Assembly: GCF_000959525.1 (NCBI RefSeq)
Contig: NZ_CP009832.1
Coordinates: forward strand, 496,001-560,000
DNA from: Burkholderia multivorans ATCC BAA-247
Lineage (GTDB): Bacteria > Pseudomonadota > Gammaproteobacteria > Burkholderiales > Burkholderiaceae
Length of the DNA stretch: 64,000 bases
Direction: 5' to 3'
Shown here: in pieces, positions 18,333-25,989 of the stretch
How positions within the stretch are numbered: the first letter of the stretch is position 1
Layout of the letters: each line of letters starts with the position of its first letter
Translations under genes and position numbers: made by a program
The notes under the pieces: generated by a model
Told to the model about the DNA's origin: nothing
The model's input: the letters and a program-made list of their open reading frames with translations, nothing else
Databases searched by the model: none

Positions 18333-18933
18333 AAGCGTCGTACAAGGCGTGGGCGAAGCGCGGGAGGTGATCGCGCGGGCGTCGAAGGCGGCGGGGATCG
18401 TGGCGAGGAATTCGTTGCGGTTTCAGGGGCAGCAGGAGGATGAGGAGACGGGGCTGCATTACAACCGGCACCGGTACTATGATCCGAGTAGCGGACGGTT
18501 CGTGTCGAAAGACCCGATCGGCCTCGATGGCGGCATCAACGTCTATCAGTACGCTGATAACCCGACGGGCTGGATTGATCCACTTGGTCTCGCGAAGCGA
18601 TGCGGGTGCCCATGTGGCGTTGAGCCCCACGGTAATCAACCGAGCCCCCGGCCGTCTGGCTATCAGAGTCACCACATCATTCAGGATCGTTGGGCTAAGG
18701 CGAACGAAATCGAGGGGTACAACTACCGAGAAGCTCCTGCGATTCTTATCCCACAAAACCCGATCCACAAAGCGATCAGCGATAGCCAGAACGCACGTCG
18801 CGACGCAATGACGGCTGCGGGACAGGACCCGTGGGCTACCAGCATTCAGGATCAATTCAACTATTCGTCTCAAGATATGCGGGCTGCTGGGATCTCGGAC
18901 GACTGCCGTAAGCGTGCCTTGAAGAAGGCGTAG
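18316..18933 (+). CDS. Displaced (orphan) Rhs C-terminal tip with HNH-type nuclease domain
   Basis: 205 codons open from a GTG. From about 18358 it reads the Rhs core end ([42 protein letters not shown]) and then a different toxin tip. The tip has a CGCPCG cluster and [13 protein letters not shown] with adjacent histidines, followed by [15 protein letters not shown]. This pattern of HH, Asn and His is like HNH/EndoVII-superfamily toxin nucleases. One G is missing at the start of the repeat (GTGGGCG instead of GTGGGGCG), so the frame is not continuous with the upstream rhs remnant. It has no secretion region of its own and is best read as a silent cassette that could be joined to rhs by recombination. 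Paired with the SMI1-type gene downstream. Confidence 0.75.
   Translation: MGRVQLSVVQGVGEAREVIARASKAAGIVARNSLRFQGQQEDEETGLHYNRHRYYDPSSGRFVSKDPIGLDGGINVYQYADNPTGWIDPLGLAKRCGCPCGVEPHGNQPSPRPSGYQSHHIIQDRWAKANEIEGYNYREAPAILIPQNPIHKAISDSQNARRDAMTAAGQDPWATSIQDQFNYSSQDMRAAGISDDCRKRALKKA
18333..18483 (+). repeat. Rhs core-end direct repeat, copy 2 (before the orphan tip)
   Basis: Nearly identical to 17083-17234; visible differences are one lost G and a few substitutions. It ends at the same RHRYYD junction, after which the two sequences code for different tips. Confidence 0.9.
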
Positions 18934-18962
18934 AAGTATTTCGACCAACTCGGAGCCATCAA

Positions 18963-19388
18963 ATGACGGATTTCACAGCGTTGCTGGGCGTCGACTTTCG
19001 CAGAAGGGCTCCCGCTACCCGTGCAGAAATCGCTCGCCTGGAAAAGACACTAGGCGTCCTGCTTCCATTGAACTATAAGGACTTCCTTGCGTGGTCGGAT
19101 GGGGGCGAGGGCGAAGTTGGTGACCTCTATCTGTCCATGTGGGCCGTCGAGCAGGTCATCGAACTCAATGCCTTGTACTCGATCACGACACGCATGGGCC
19201 GGGGCTTTGTGGGCATCGGTACCGACGGTGGGGATTACTGCTTTGCTCTGGATCTCCGAAGGGACCAACGTTTCGTTGTCGTGCCGCTCGGTGCGCTAGC
19301 TGAGGATGAGGTCAAATCACTGGCAAGCGATCTCGTTGCCGGGTTGACCGCCATCCACGACGGCCACATAACGGGCAACGATCTATAA
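18963..19388 (+). CDS. SMI1/KNR4-family immunity protein
   Basis: 141 residues. The family signature is clear: an N-terminal ATRAEIARLEKTLGVLLPLNYKDFLAWSDGG (about 17-48), then a hydrophobic WAVEQVIELN region and GIGTDGGDYCFALDL (about 85-100). SMI1/KNR4 (SUKH) proteins are common immunity partners of nuclease toxins in Rhs and CDI systems. It is 29 bases behind the HNH-type orphan tip, so it is the likely antidote for that tip. No signal peptide is present, which fits cytoplasmic protection from a nuclease. Confidence 0.88.
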   Translation: MTDFTALLGVDFRRRAPATRAEIARLEKTLGVLLPLNYKDFLAWSDGGEGEVGDLYLSMWAVEQVIELNALYSITTRMGRGFVGIGTDGGDYCFALDLRRDQRFVVVPLGALAEDEVKSLASDLVAGLTAIHDGHITGNDL

Positions 19389-19545
19389 CCGGCATCGCTA
19401 CTATGATCCCCAACTCGGCAGGTTCACCAGCAGAGATCCCGTCGGGTTTAGCGGTGGGATAAACGTGTTTCGATACGCACCCAACCCCGTGGGGTGGGTT
19501 GATCCGCTCGGCTTGACGTGCTGCGATTGTTTGTATAGGGGGTGA
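19384..19545 (+). pseudogene. Third Rhs tip fragment, truncated by IS256-family insertion
   Basis: The frame from 19384 reads the Rhs core end ([20 protein letters not shown], then GGINVFRYAPNPVGWVDPLGL), then only TCCDCLYRG before a TGA at 19543. The insertion sequence starts six bases later, so the toxin domain is lost. It overlaps the end of the SMI1 gene by 5 bases and is more diverged from the intact rhs than the second tip, so it is probably the oldest cassette in the array. Confidence 0.85.
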
Positions 19546-19551
19546 GGGAGG

Positions 19552-20896
19552 TATCCGGAATTTCGTGTGTGAGGCGGGTTGAGATTCAGATTCCAATGTT
19601 GAATCGTTCCGGGTAAAGCAGCGCGAACTGGGTCATCGCGCTCTTCCAATCGTGCCGAGAGCCGGTCCACTTGGCCACGACGTTGCGCAGTGCCAGCCAG
19701 ATCAGTTTGAGCGCGGCCTCGTCCGACGGGAAGTGACCGCGCGCCTTGATGATCTTTCGAAGCTGCATATGCAGCGACTCGATCGCGTTGGTCGTATATA
19801 CAATTTTCCGGATATCAGGCGCGAAGGCGTAGAACGGAATCACCTGATCCCAGGCCCGGCGCCAGAGCGCGGCAATCGGAGGGTATTTCGTACCCCACGG
19901 GCTCGTATCGAACGCGTCCAGCGCCACGGCGGCCGCTTCGGCCGACGGTGCCCGATAGACCTCCTTGAGCGCCGCTGCGACCGATTTCCTGTCTTTCCAG
20001 CTGGCAAAGTCCAGCGAGTTCCGGATCAGATGCACGATGCAGGTCTGGACCGCCGTTTCCGGGAACACCGTGTTGATCGCTTCCGGGAAGCCCTTCAGGC
20101 CGTCGACCACGGCGATCAGAATGTCCTGCACGCCGCGCAGCTTCAGGTCGTTGACCACCCGCAGCCAGAACTTGGCGCCCTCGGTCTGCTCGATCCAAAG
20201 GCCCAGCACGTCGCGTGTGCCGTCGCGGCGCACGCCCAGCGCCAGGTAGATCGCCTTGTTGCGCACCACGCCTTCGTCGCGGATCTTGACTCGCAAGGCG
20301 TCGAAGAACACGACCGGGTACATCGGCTCGAGCGGTCGCTGCTGCCATTCGCGCACTTCGTCGATCACGGCATCAGTCACCGTGCTGATGAAGTCCGGCG
20401 ACACCTCGATGCCATACATCTCCAGCAGGAAGCCCTGAATCTCCCGCACGCTCATGCCGCGGGCATACATCGCGATGATCTTGTCGTCGAAGCCTGTGAA
20501 GCGTCGCTCGCCCTTGGCGATCAGCACCGGATCGAACGTGCCTTCGCGGTCGCGCGGAATCTCGACGTCGAGCAGGTCATTGTCGGTTGCGATGCGCTTG
20601 CGGCTGGTGCCGTTGCGATGGTTCGTGCGGCCTACCGGCTTGGCTTCGCCCTTCTCGTAGCCCAGGTGGTGGGTCAGTTCGCCGCCCAGCGCGCGCTCGA
20701 ATATCGCCTTCTTCAGGGCCGCGAATTGCTCGTTGATCGAAGCCCGATCCAGCGTTCCGGGCACCAGTTGCTTGATGAGTTCCGGGTCCAGGTTCAAGCC
20801 CTTGCCCGGTTCTACCGGCACTTCTTCCTTGCGTTTGCGTGGCATAACGTGGCTCCTTGGCCATCAGTTTATGCCTCACACACAAAAGTTCGGATA
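19552..20896. mobile_element. IS256-family insertion sequence
   Basis: About 1345 bases bounded by 24-base terminal inverted repeats, 19552-19575 (TATCCGGAATTTCGTGTGTG...) and 20873-20896, which match at 21 of 24 positions. It encloses one intact transposase gene on the minus strand. I could not find a convincing 8-9 base target duplication outside the repeats, so the flanks may have been rearranged after insertion. Confidence 0.88.
19586..20845 (-). CDS. IS256-family (Mutator-like) transposase
   Basis: 419 residues, full length for the family. The DDE catalytic residues are visible: Asp182 in VVFFDALRVKIRD, Asp248 in IAVVDGLKGFPEAI and Glu356 in TTNAIESLHMQLRK, with the family's C/D-x2-H element (QTCIVHLIRNS) between the second Asp and the Glu. 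The N-terminal LDRASINEQFAALKKAIFERAL and HHLGYEKGE segments are typical. It looks intact, so the element may still be mobile. It lies antisense to the toxin array. Confidence 0.95.
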   Translation of the reverse strand: MPRKRKEEVPVEPGKGLNLDPELIKQLVPGTLDRASINEQFAALKKAIFERALGGELTHHLGYEKGEAKPVGRTNHRNGTSRKRIATDNDLLDVEIPRDREGTFDPVLIAKGERRFTGFDDKIIAMYARGMSVREIQGFLLEMYGIEVSPDFISTVTDAVIDEVREWQQRPLEPMYPVVFFDALRVKIRDEGVVRNKAIYLALGVRRDGTRDVLGLWIEQTEGAKFWLRVVNDLKLRGVQDILIAVVDGLKGFPEAINTVFPETAVQTCIVHLIRNSLDFASWKDRKSVAAALKEVYRAPSAEAAAVALDAFDTSPWGTKYPPIAALWRRAWDQVIPFYAFAPDIRKIVYTTNAIESLHMQLRKIIKARGHFPSDEAALKLIWLALRNVVAKWTGSRHDWKSAMTQFALLYPERFNIGI

Positions 20897-21173
20897 GGCT
20901 CACGCCGCATGGCGACGGGCATCGCTCCCGCTCGTCGTACTGGGGCTCGACCGGCTCGACCGCCTCGGCAAGCGCAATGGATGACCATCCTGCGCTTGAC
21001 GATGTATATCGGAGAACGGAGCGCTCGACCGACAACAACCGCCGATCCGCCTCGCGCCTCCGAAATTGGCATAATCACGGCTCGTTGCCGCGAGCGCTGC
21101 GACGCAGGCGCATTCGTTCCAGTGGCATCACCCGACTTGCATCGACTTCAGCCTGGTTATAGCCGCAACACCC
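20897..21173. other. Unassigned stretch between the IS and an orphan immunity gene
   Basis: About 280 bases with open frames but no recognised protein. It sits where the missing third Rhs toxin would be expected, so it may be the eroded end of that tip. No Rhs or toxin motif could be confirmed. Confidence 0.35.
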
Positions 21174-21490
21174 ATGCCGACCATCCCCGAGACCACCGCG
21201 TCGCTGAAACACATCCTCGAACACCCTGGCGATTTCCACGGATGGCTCTGCCTCCCGCGGACGCCATGGACCCTCGACGCAGAGGCCGCATTCATCGAAG
21301 ATGCCGCCAACACCGAAGCTGCTTCGCCACCACCACCGCCCCACACCCCGATTGGCGCGTGACCTTGAACAGCGCGACGATCGAGGACATCGTAATCAAT
21401 GCGCATGACCAGGTCGACGAGCCGACCGCCACGCAGCTGTTCGACGCATTCACGTTCTACGTCGACAACGAAGACTTCATCCTGCTCTGA
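21174..21490 (+). pseudogene. Frameshifted orphan immunity-like gene
   Basis: The frame from ATG 21174 reads MPTIPETTASLKHILEHPGD, then GWLCLPRTPWTLDAEAAF, and stops at 21360-21362 after a proline run. A second frame continues the same protein, DWRVTLNSATIEDIVINAHD then ATQLFDAFTFYVDNEDFILL, to 21490. Together they make about 105 residues. The shift (net loss of one base, or gain of two) lies near the CCACCACCACCGCC stretch at 21332-21345. The layout resembles small acidic immunity proteins found beside Rhs tips; I cannot name the family with certainty. Its toxin was probably the third tip destroyed by the IS. Confidence 0.6.
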
Positions 21491-21513
21491 AGCCACACGT
21501 CACATACCATAGC

Positions 21514-21537
21514 AAAAAAGGACCGCCAAGCGGTCCT
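21514..21537 (-). terminator. Terminator of the tssJKL operon
   Basis: On the minus strand, 8-base stem AGGACCGC/GCGGTCCT with a 3-base loop is followed by TTTTTT. It lies about 40 bases past the tssL stop. A degenerate copy is found at 18124-18151. Confidence 0.85.
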
Positions 21538-21575
21538 CTCTCATACAGCGTCAACGTCCGAACGAAGCACAGCCG

Positions 21576-22358
21576 TCAAGGCAACGAAATCGTCAAATTC
21601 GCCGACTCCGGCCCGACCTTGATCACCTGCGAATAAGGCGCCAACGCCTGCAGCGTCTTGTCCTTGAGGTAGGCATTGAGCCCGAGATACCCGAGCAGGG
21701 CCACCAGCGCGAACACGGCCCCGATCGCCCAAACCGGCACCTCCCGCTTCAACCGGTGCGCGATCTGATCCGGCAGCGGCCAATGCGGCGCAAACGCGGC
21801 CCGCTTGCCCTTCATGTGCGCGATCTCGTCGCCCAGCCGCGCCGTGAGATACGCGAGCTTCTCCGGCCCCTCGAGCAGATATTTGCCCTGGAACCCGAGC
21901 AGCAGGCACATGTGAAACACCTCGAGCGATTGCAACCGCGCCGCGCCCTGCGCGCGACATTCCTCGAGATACTGGAAGAATTTCTCGCCCGCGAGCTGCT
22001 CGCCGAACAGCACGAGCTGCAGCGGCCGGCGCTCCCAGTCGGCGCGGATCTTGAACTGCGACGACAGCACCATTTCATCGACCGCCGCGCAATAGGCGAA
22101 CTTCGCGCCGTACACATCTTCGGCCGCAATATTGAGCTTCTTCGCGCCGCGCTCGAAATCCGACAGGAATTCCTGGATCTTCGTGCTGAACTCGCTCGCG
22201 CTGTCCGGCTCGCGGCCGTTCTTCAGCAGGAACAGCATGAAGAACCCGTCGTACAGCAGATCGAGCAGCGAACGGGCCTGAAATGCGGCGTCCGTCGACG
22301 ACGGGGTATGCACGGGTGTCGGCGCGTTGTCGCCGAACAGGGAAGGCGCGTAGCTCAT
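21576..22358 (-). CDS. tssL: T6SS membrane-complex protein TssL (DotU/IcmH family)
   Basis: 260 residues. The cytoplasmic hook-like helical domain (about 25-200) holds the family's DLLYDGFFMLFLLKNGRE, AYCAAVDEMVLSS and HMCLLLGFQGKYLLEG motifs. One membrane helix near the C-terminus (about 207-231) ends in a short periplasmic tail of about 29 residues. There is no fused peptidoglycan-binding domain; a separate OmpA-like gene at 50269 may supply that role. TssL links the TssM-TssJ envelope complex to the baseplate. It overlaps tssK by 4 bases. Confidence 0.95.
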   Translation of the reverse strand: MSYAPSLFGDNAPTPVHTPSSTDAAFQARSLLDLLYDGFFMLFLLKNGREPDSASEFSTKIQEFLSDFERGAKKLNIAAEDVYGAKFAYCAAVDEMVLSSQFKIRADWERRPLQLVLFGEQLAGEKFFQYLEECRAQGAARLQSLEVFHMCLLLGFQGKYLLEGPEKLAYLTARLGDEIAHMKGKRAAFAPHWPLPDQIAHRLKREVPVWAIGAVFALVALLGYLGLNAYLKDKTLQALAPYSQVIKVGPESANLTISLP

Positions 22359-23701
22359 GATGTGACCGCGATCAGTTCGAATTTCAGGTCATTGATGCCG
22401 GTCGGCGCATAGATCATCGCCGACTGGGCCTGCAGCATGCGCTCGTACAGCGCGCCGCGCGAATCAAGCTGGAAATAGCACGCGCCCGGCCGCACGGGAA
22501 TCGCGGGCGGCACCTGCGGCGTGTACGACAGCCGCACGCCGGGCATCGCCGACAGCACGAGCTTGTCGACGTCGTCGGGCGCGCCGACCTTGAAGCGCGC
22601 AGGCACCGCATCGACGAGCTCGACACTCGGCATGTCGGCGGACACTGCCAGGTAGAACTCGGTCTTGTCGTCGATCTTGCCCGAGTCGAGCCGGCCGAGA
22701 TGGAACGACGGCCGCACCTCGTCGAGCGTGATCGCGAAGTAGCGCGTCGAGATCACGGTGTCGAGCAGTTCGCGCAGCATCACGTCCAGACGCGCGAAGC
22801 CGGGGCCCGGATCGTCGTGGCGATAGACGGGCAGATCGGCAAGCGAATAGCCTTTCGAGAACGTCATCAGCTGACCCGTGAGCCTCAGCAATTCATGGAA
22901 CAGCCGCTCGGGATGCAGCGCCGCGTGCTGATGCAGGTGCGCGAGCGTCGCGAACGCGGCGTTCGCCGTGTGCAGCAGCCAGAACGAGGCGATGTCGCCC
23001 GAGCGGAACTCGATGATGTTCTTCGACGGCTCGCGATGAAAGCCGTACAGTGCATTGACTTTCGCCTGCAGCGCGTCGACGAGCTGGCGCAGCCGCTGAT
23101 GCAAAAGCGGCGACGCTTCAATCGCGAGGCACGGCGGCACGAAGCTGTCGTCGACCTCGAACCCGGACGTCGCGGTGCGCCGCACGCGCACGAGCGGCAC
23201 CGACAGCAGCTGGTCGCGCGGCTCGCTGTGCGCAATCAGCTTGACCTGCGTCTTCAGGAACGTGATGTCGGCTTCGGCCGCGTCGGTGAAGTTGTCGGCG
23301 ACGCTGCTCTGCTGGCTGACGAAGCGCGTCGTGAAGCCGGCGGCCGGATCGTCGCTGTAGTTGGTGCCGTTCTCGCGCAGCGGGTGCAGCGCCAGATAGA
23401 ACACGAATTCGTTGATGCCGTCGGGCAGCGTGTCGAGCGCGATCGGCGGCGGCAGATCGTCGCCCTGCGGCGCCGCGTACAGCGTGCCGTCGGGGAACAC
23501 GAGCGCGAGTTCGGCGACGCGCAGCACGTTGCTGCCGAGCGCGTCATGGTCGATCCGCAGCGTGCGCAGCCCCCAGTTGTACGGCTGGATCGCCTGGATC
23601 GATTCGAACAGGCGCGCCTCGTGGTACGCGTCCTGCCGCTGAAAATGTTGAGGCCGGAGGAACAGCCCTTCTCCCCACAGCACCTTGGCCGAATAACTCA
23701 T
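22355..23701 (-). CDS. tssK: T6SS baseplate protein TssK
   Basis: 448 residues, the normal length. The N-terminal signature KVLWGEGLFLRPQHFQRQD is diagnostic, followed by WGLRTLRIDHDAL. TssK trimers connect the baseplate wedges to the TssL-TssM membrane complex. The C-terminal domain ends YFQLDSRGALYERMLQAQSA. The stop overlaps the tssL start (ATGA), and tssJ lies 102 bases upstream across an AT-rich gap (TTGTTAACTCTTGTTAATTG), so tssKL may have its own promoter there. Confidence 0.96.
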   Translation of the reverse strand: MSYSAKVLWGEGLFLRPQHFQRQDAYHEARLFESIQAIQPYNWGLRTLRIDHDALGSNVLRVAELALVFPDGTLYAAPQGDDLPPPIALDTLPDGINEFVFYLALHPLRENGTNYSDDPAAGFTTRFVSQQSSVADNFTDAAEADITFLKTQVKLIAHSEPRDQLLSVPLVRVRRTATSGFEVDDSFVPPCLAIEASPLLHQRLRQLVDALQAKVNALYGFHREPSKNIIEFRSGDIASFWLLHTANAAFATLAHLHQHAALHPERLFHELLRLTGQLMTFSKGYSLADLPVYRHDDPGPGFARLDVMLRELLDTVISTRYFAITLDEVRPSFHLGRLDSGKIDDKTEFYLAVSADMPSVELVDAVPARFKVGAPDDVDKLVLSAMPGVRLSYTPQVPPAIPVRPGACYFQLDSRGALYERMLQAQSAMIYAPTGINDLKFELIAVTS

Positions 23702-23803
23702 GTCGAATCCGGTTAATGTCGCGTTGCGATGTAATCGATCTGTTCGTGCCCGAATTAAATCGCGATTTGTTAACTCTTGTTAATTGACATTCGCGCGTCA
23801 CGT

Positions 23804-24415
23804 TTAACCGCAACTGACCGACGACAGCATATTCAGCGGTTGCGAAGGCGCGCCCTGCTGCGGTGCGATCACCGTGCCCCCGGTCACCGTCATTGCGCAA
23901 TTATGCAGGCCGATGATTATGCCGGATTTCTCCGACTTCGCCGGGTCGAATGTCAGCTTCCATCGCTGCAGTGCGGGATCGCGGAACAGCGCGACGATGC
24001 CGAATGCCTGCGCTTCGCGCGACACTTTCTCGGTCGCCGTATAGCGCTGCCCGGGAATCAGCGTGATTTCGCGGACGTTGAGCAAATCGGCGCCGAGTGC
24101 GGCTTTTTCCTTGTTCGGATCGGTAAATGCGTCGAACGGCGCCTGCTGGAACGAAGTCGGGTCTTTCAGCGCGTAAAGCCGCACGACGAGCGCGAGCGGC
24201 TTGTTATCGGTCGCCGCATTCAGATTCGGCGCGGCGGCGAGCGTGAGGCCGATGTTGCGCGGCGGTTTTTGCGAGTCCGGCACCTCGGGCTTGCCGATGC
24301 CGGTGGCCGACATCACGGCGCTCGCGGCCGATCCGAGCAGCGGCGCGGCGGCGCATCCGGCCAGCAGCGCGCAAGCGATCAACGGCAATCCGTAGCGAAT
24401 CATGGGCGATCTCAT
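23804..24415 (-). CDS. tssJ: T6SS outer-membrane lipoprotein TssJ
   Basis: 203 residues from ATG 24415, which has GGAAATAAG upstream; an in-frame ATG at 24403 gives a shorter signal peptide and is an equally fair choice. The lipobox LLAGC places the lipidated Cys about 21 residues in. The mature part has the TssJ beta-sandwich pattern: LTLAAAPNLN, KPLALVVRLYALKD, FQQAPFDAF and the EITLIPGQRYTATEKVSREAQAFGIVALFRD region. TssJ anchors TssM at the outer membrane. It is the first gene of the minus-strand tssJKL group and diverges from the lipoprotein gene at 24791. Confidence 0.93.
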   Translation of the reverse strand: MRSPMIRYGLPLIACALLAGCAAAPLLGSAASAVMSATGIGKPEVPDSQKPPRNIGLTLAAAPNLNAATDNKPLALVVRLYALKDPTSFQQAPFDAFTDPNKEKAALGADLLNVREITLIPGQRYTATEKVSREAQAFGIVALFRDPALQRWKLTFDPAKSEKSGIIIGLHNCAMTVTGGTVIAPQQGAPSQPLNMLSSVSCG

Positions 24416-24790
24416 CTTATTTCCGGCGTGCCGCCTTTTGCTCCCTGTCAAAACTGCCGGGCATTTCGCGTATCGGCGCGATGCACGGCCGGTCCCTCGT
24501 TCAACTATTAAGCCTGCGTGCGTCGCGACAGAGCGATTCGGCAATTTTTTCCGATGCCCCCGGCGAGCCGCCGCAAGACAGCAAAACCGCGGCTTTCCGG
24601 CGGATTCGAACGGTGTCTCGAACCCGCCGCCGCCGTGTTTCATCGGGGCAGCGCCCGGTTTTAAAAGAAATTAGCCTGCACGCGACGATTGAATTATGAA
24701 AAATTGATCGGTACTATACCCGCGCGCTTCTTGCAAAGCAAAAGAACGGATTCTCAACGATTTAAAACTCACGCGCCGGTGGATATAACG
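24416..24790. promoter_or_regulatory. Divergent T6SS control region
   Basis: 375 bases between tssJ (minus) and the lipoprotein gene that opens the tssBC operon (plus). The half nearest the plus-strand gene is AT-rich for this genome (GAATTATGAAAAATTGATCGG near 24690, GATTTAAAACTCACG near 24760). It should contain both main T6SS promoters, but I could not assign -35/-10 elements or a regulator site. No credible gene is present. Confidence 0.5.
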
Positions 24791-25423
24791 ATGAAAGATC
24801 GTCTCTTCGCAAAGCTGTCTGGGGTAGTGCTGGCTTGCGGCGTGATTGCGGGCTGTGCAAGTCAGCCGACCACGCCGCCGACCGCCGAAGTATTCAACAA
24901 ATCGCTGGCAGAAGCGGACGAAGTGGCCAAATCGGGCGATCAGGATCGCGCGCTCGGCCTCTATCAGGCGCTTGCCAAGTCGGACCCGACACGCGAAGAG
25001 CCGTGGTCGCGCATTGCGCAAATCCAGTTTGCCCAGAACCATTACGGCCAGGCGATCGTCGCCGCTCAGGAAGCGCTGCAGCGCGACTCGACCGACCGTC
25101 AGGCCAAGAGCGTGCTCGCGGTCGCGGGCCTGCGGATCGCGACGCAGTCGCTCGGCGAACTGCGTCAGGATGCGTCGCTGGCCGGCGACGCGAAGTCCGA
25201 TGCGCAGGCGCTCGCGAAGCAGCTGCGCGAAACGCTCGGCGAGAACGCGCTGTTCCCGCCGGAGCAGAAGGTCCAGGCGCGCAAGGTCCGGCGTCCGATT
25301 CACCGAGCGAAGGCCGCGGCCGCAACGGCGGCCGCCGACAGCGGCGCCGCGACGCAGCCCGCGCAGACGTCGAGCAGCAGTGCGCCGCAAAAGGGCGGCG
25401 ATCCGTTCAGCGCGCTGCGTTGA
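24791..25423 (+). CDS. T6SS-associated TPR-like lipoprotein
   Basis: 210 residues. A lipoprotein signal (MKDRLFAKLSGVVLACGVIA then GC, lipidated Cys about residue 22) leads to helical repeats of TPR type (about 35-125: SLAEADEVAKSGDQDRALGL, FAQNHYGQAIVAAQEALQRD). A basic then Ala/Ser-rich tail follows. It opens the tssB-tssA operon, 35 bases before tssB, a position held by the same type of gene in B. cepacia-complex T6SS clusters. An accessory role at the outer membrane or periplasm is likely, but the precise function cannot be read from sequence. Confidence 0.85.
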   Translation: MKDRLFAKLSGVVLACGVIAGCASQPTTPPTAEVFNKSLAEADEVAKSGDQDRALGLYQALAKSDPTREEPWSRIAQIQFAQNHYGQAIVAAQEALQRDSTDRQAKSVLAVAGLRIATQSLGELRQDASLAGDAKSDAQALAKQLRETLGENALFPPEQKVQARKVRRPIHRAKAAAATAAADSGAATQPAQTSSSSAPQKGGDPFSALR

Positions 25424-25458
25424 TCGGCGCATAACCACAACCAACCTGGGAGCCGTCG

Positions 25459-25974
25459 ATGGCCAAGAAAGAGAGCATTCAGAAAAGCTTGCAGAAAATA
25501 CGGCCGCCGCGCGTCCAGCTGACCTACGAGGTCGAGAAGGGCGATGCGATCGAGGTGAAGGAGCTGCCGTTCGTCGTCGGGGTCGTCGCGGATCTGGCCG
25601 GCCAGTCCGAAGTCGAGCAGCCGAAACTGCGCGATCGCAAGTTCGTCAACATCGATCGCGACAATTTCGACGACGTGATGAAGGCGATCGAGCCGCGCGC
25701 GGCGTTCCAGGTGGAAAACCGGCTGAGCCCTGAGGGCGGCAAGTTCGCGGTCGACCTGAAATTCCGTTCGCTGTCGGATTTCAATCCGGACGAAGTCGTC
25801 GAGCAGGTCGAGCCGCTGCGCCGCCTGCTCGAGGCGCGCTCGAAGCTCGCCGACCTGCGCAACAAGCTCGCCGGCAACGACAAGCTCGAAGACCTGCTGT
25901 CCGAGGTGCTGAAGAACACGCAGCAGCTGCAGGCGCTCGCGAAGGGCACGGGCGGCGACAAAGACGGCGAATGA
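25459..25974 (+). CDS. tssB: T6SS contractile sheath small subunit TssB
   Basis: 171 residues. The family motifs RPPRVQLTYEVEKGDAIEVKELPFVVGV and RDNFDDVMKAIEPRAAFQVENRL are present, and FRSLSDFNPDEVVEQVEPLRRLLEAR lies in the second half. TssB and TssC interlock to form the contractile sheath that ejects the Hcp tube. A GGGAG ribosome site precedes the ATG. It is 15 bases upstream of tssC. Confidence 0.97.
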   Translation: MAKKESIQKSLQKIRPPRVQLTYEVEKGDAIEVKELPFVVGVVADLAGQSEVEQPKLRDRKFVNIDRDNFDDVMKAIEPRAAFQVENRLSPEGGKFAVDLKFRSLSDFNPDEVVEQVEPLRRLLEARSKLADLRNKLAGNDKLEDLLSEVLKNTQQLQALAKGTGGDKDGE

Positions 25975-25989
25975 CGACGGAGTGTTGAG

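Noticed and set aside
20897-21173. Remnant of a second transposase (frame with ERSTDNNR)
   Set aside because: The resemblance to the IS66-type DNN motif is only a few residues and no flanking transposase sequence could be found.
19652-21490. 612-codon plus-strand frame across the IS
   Set aside because: Most of it is antisense to the intact IS256-family transposase. Only its last 45 codons are meaningful, as the second half of the frameshifted immunity gene.
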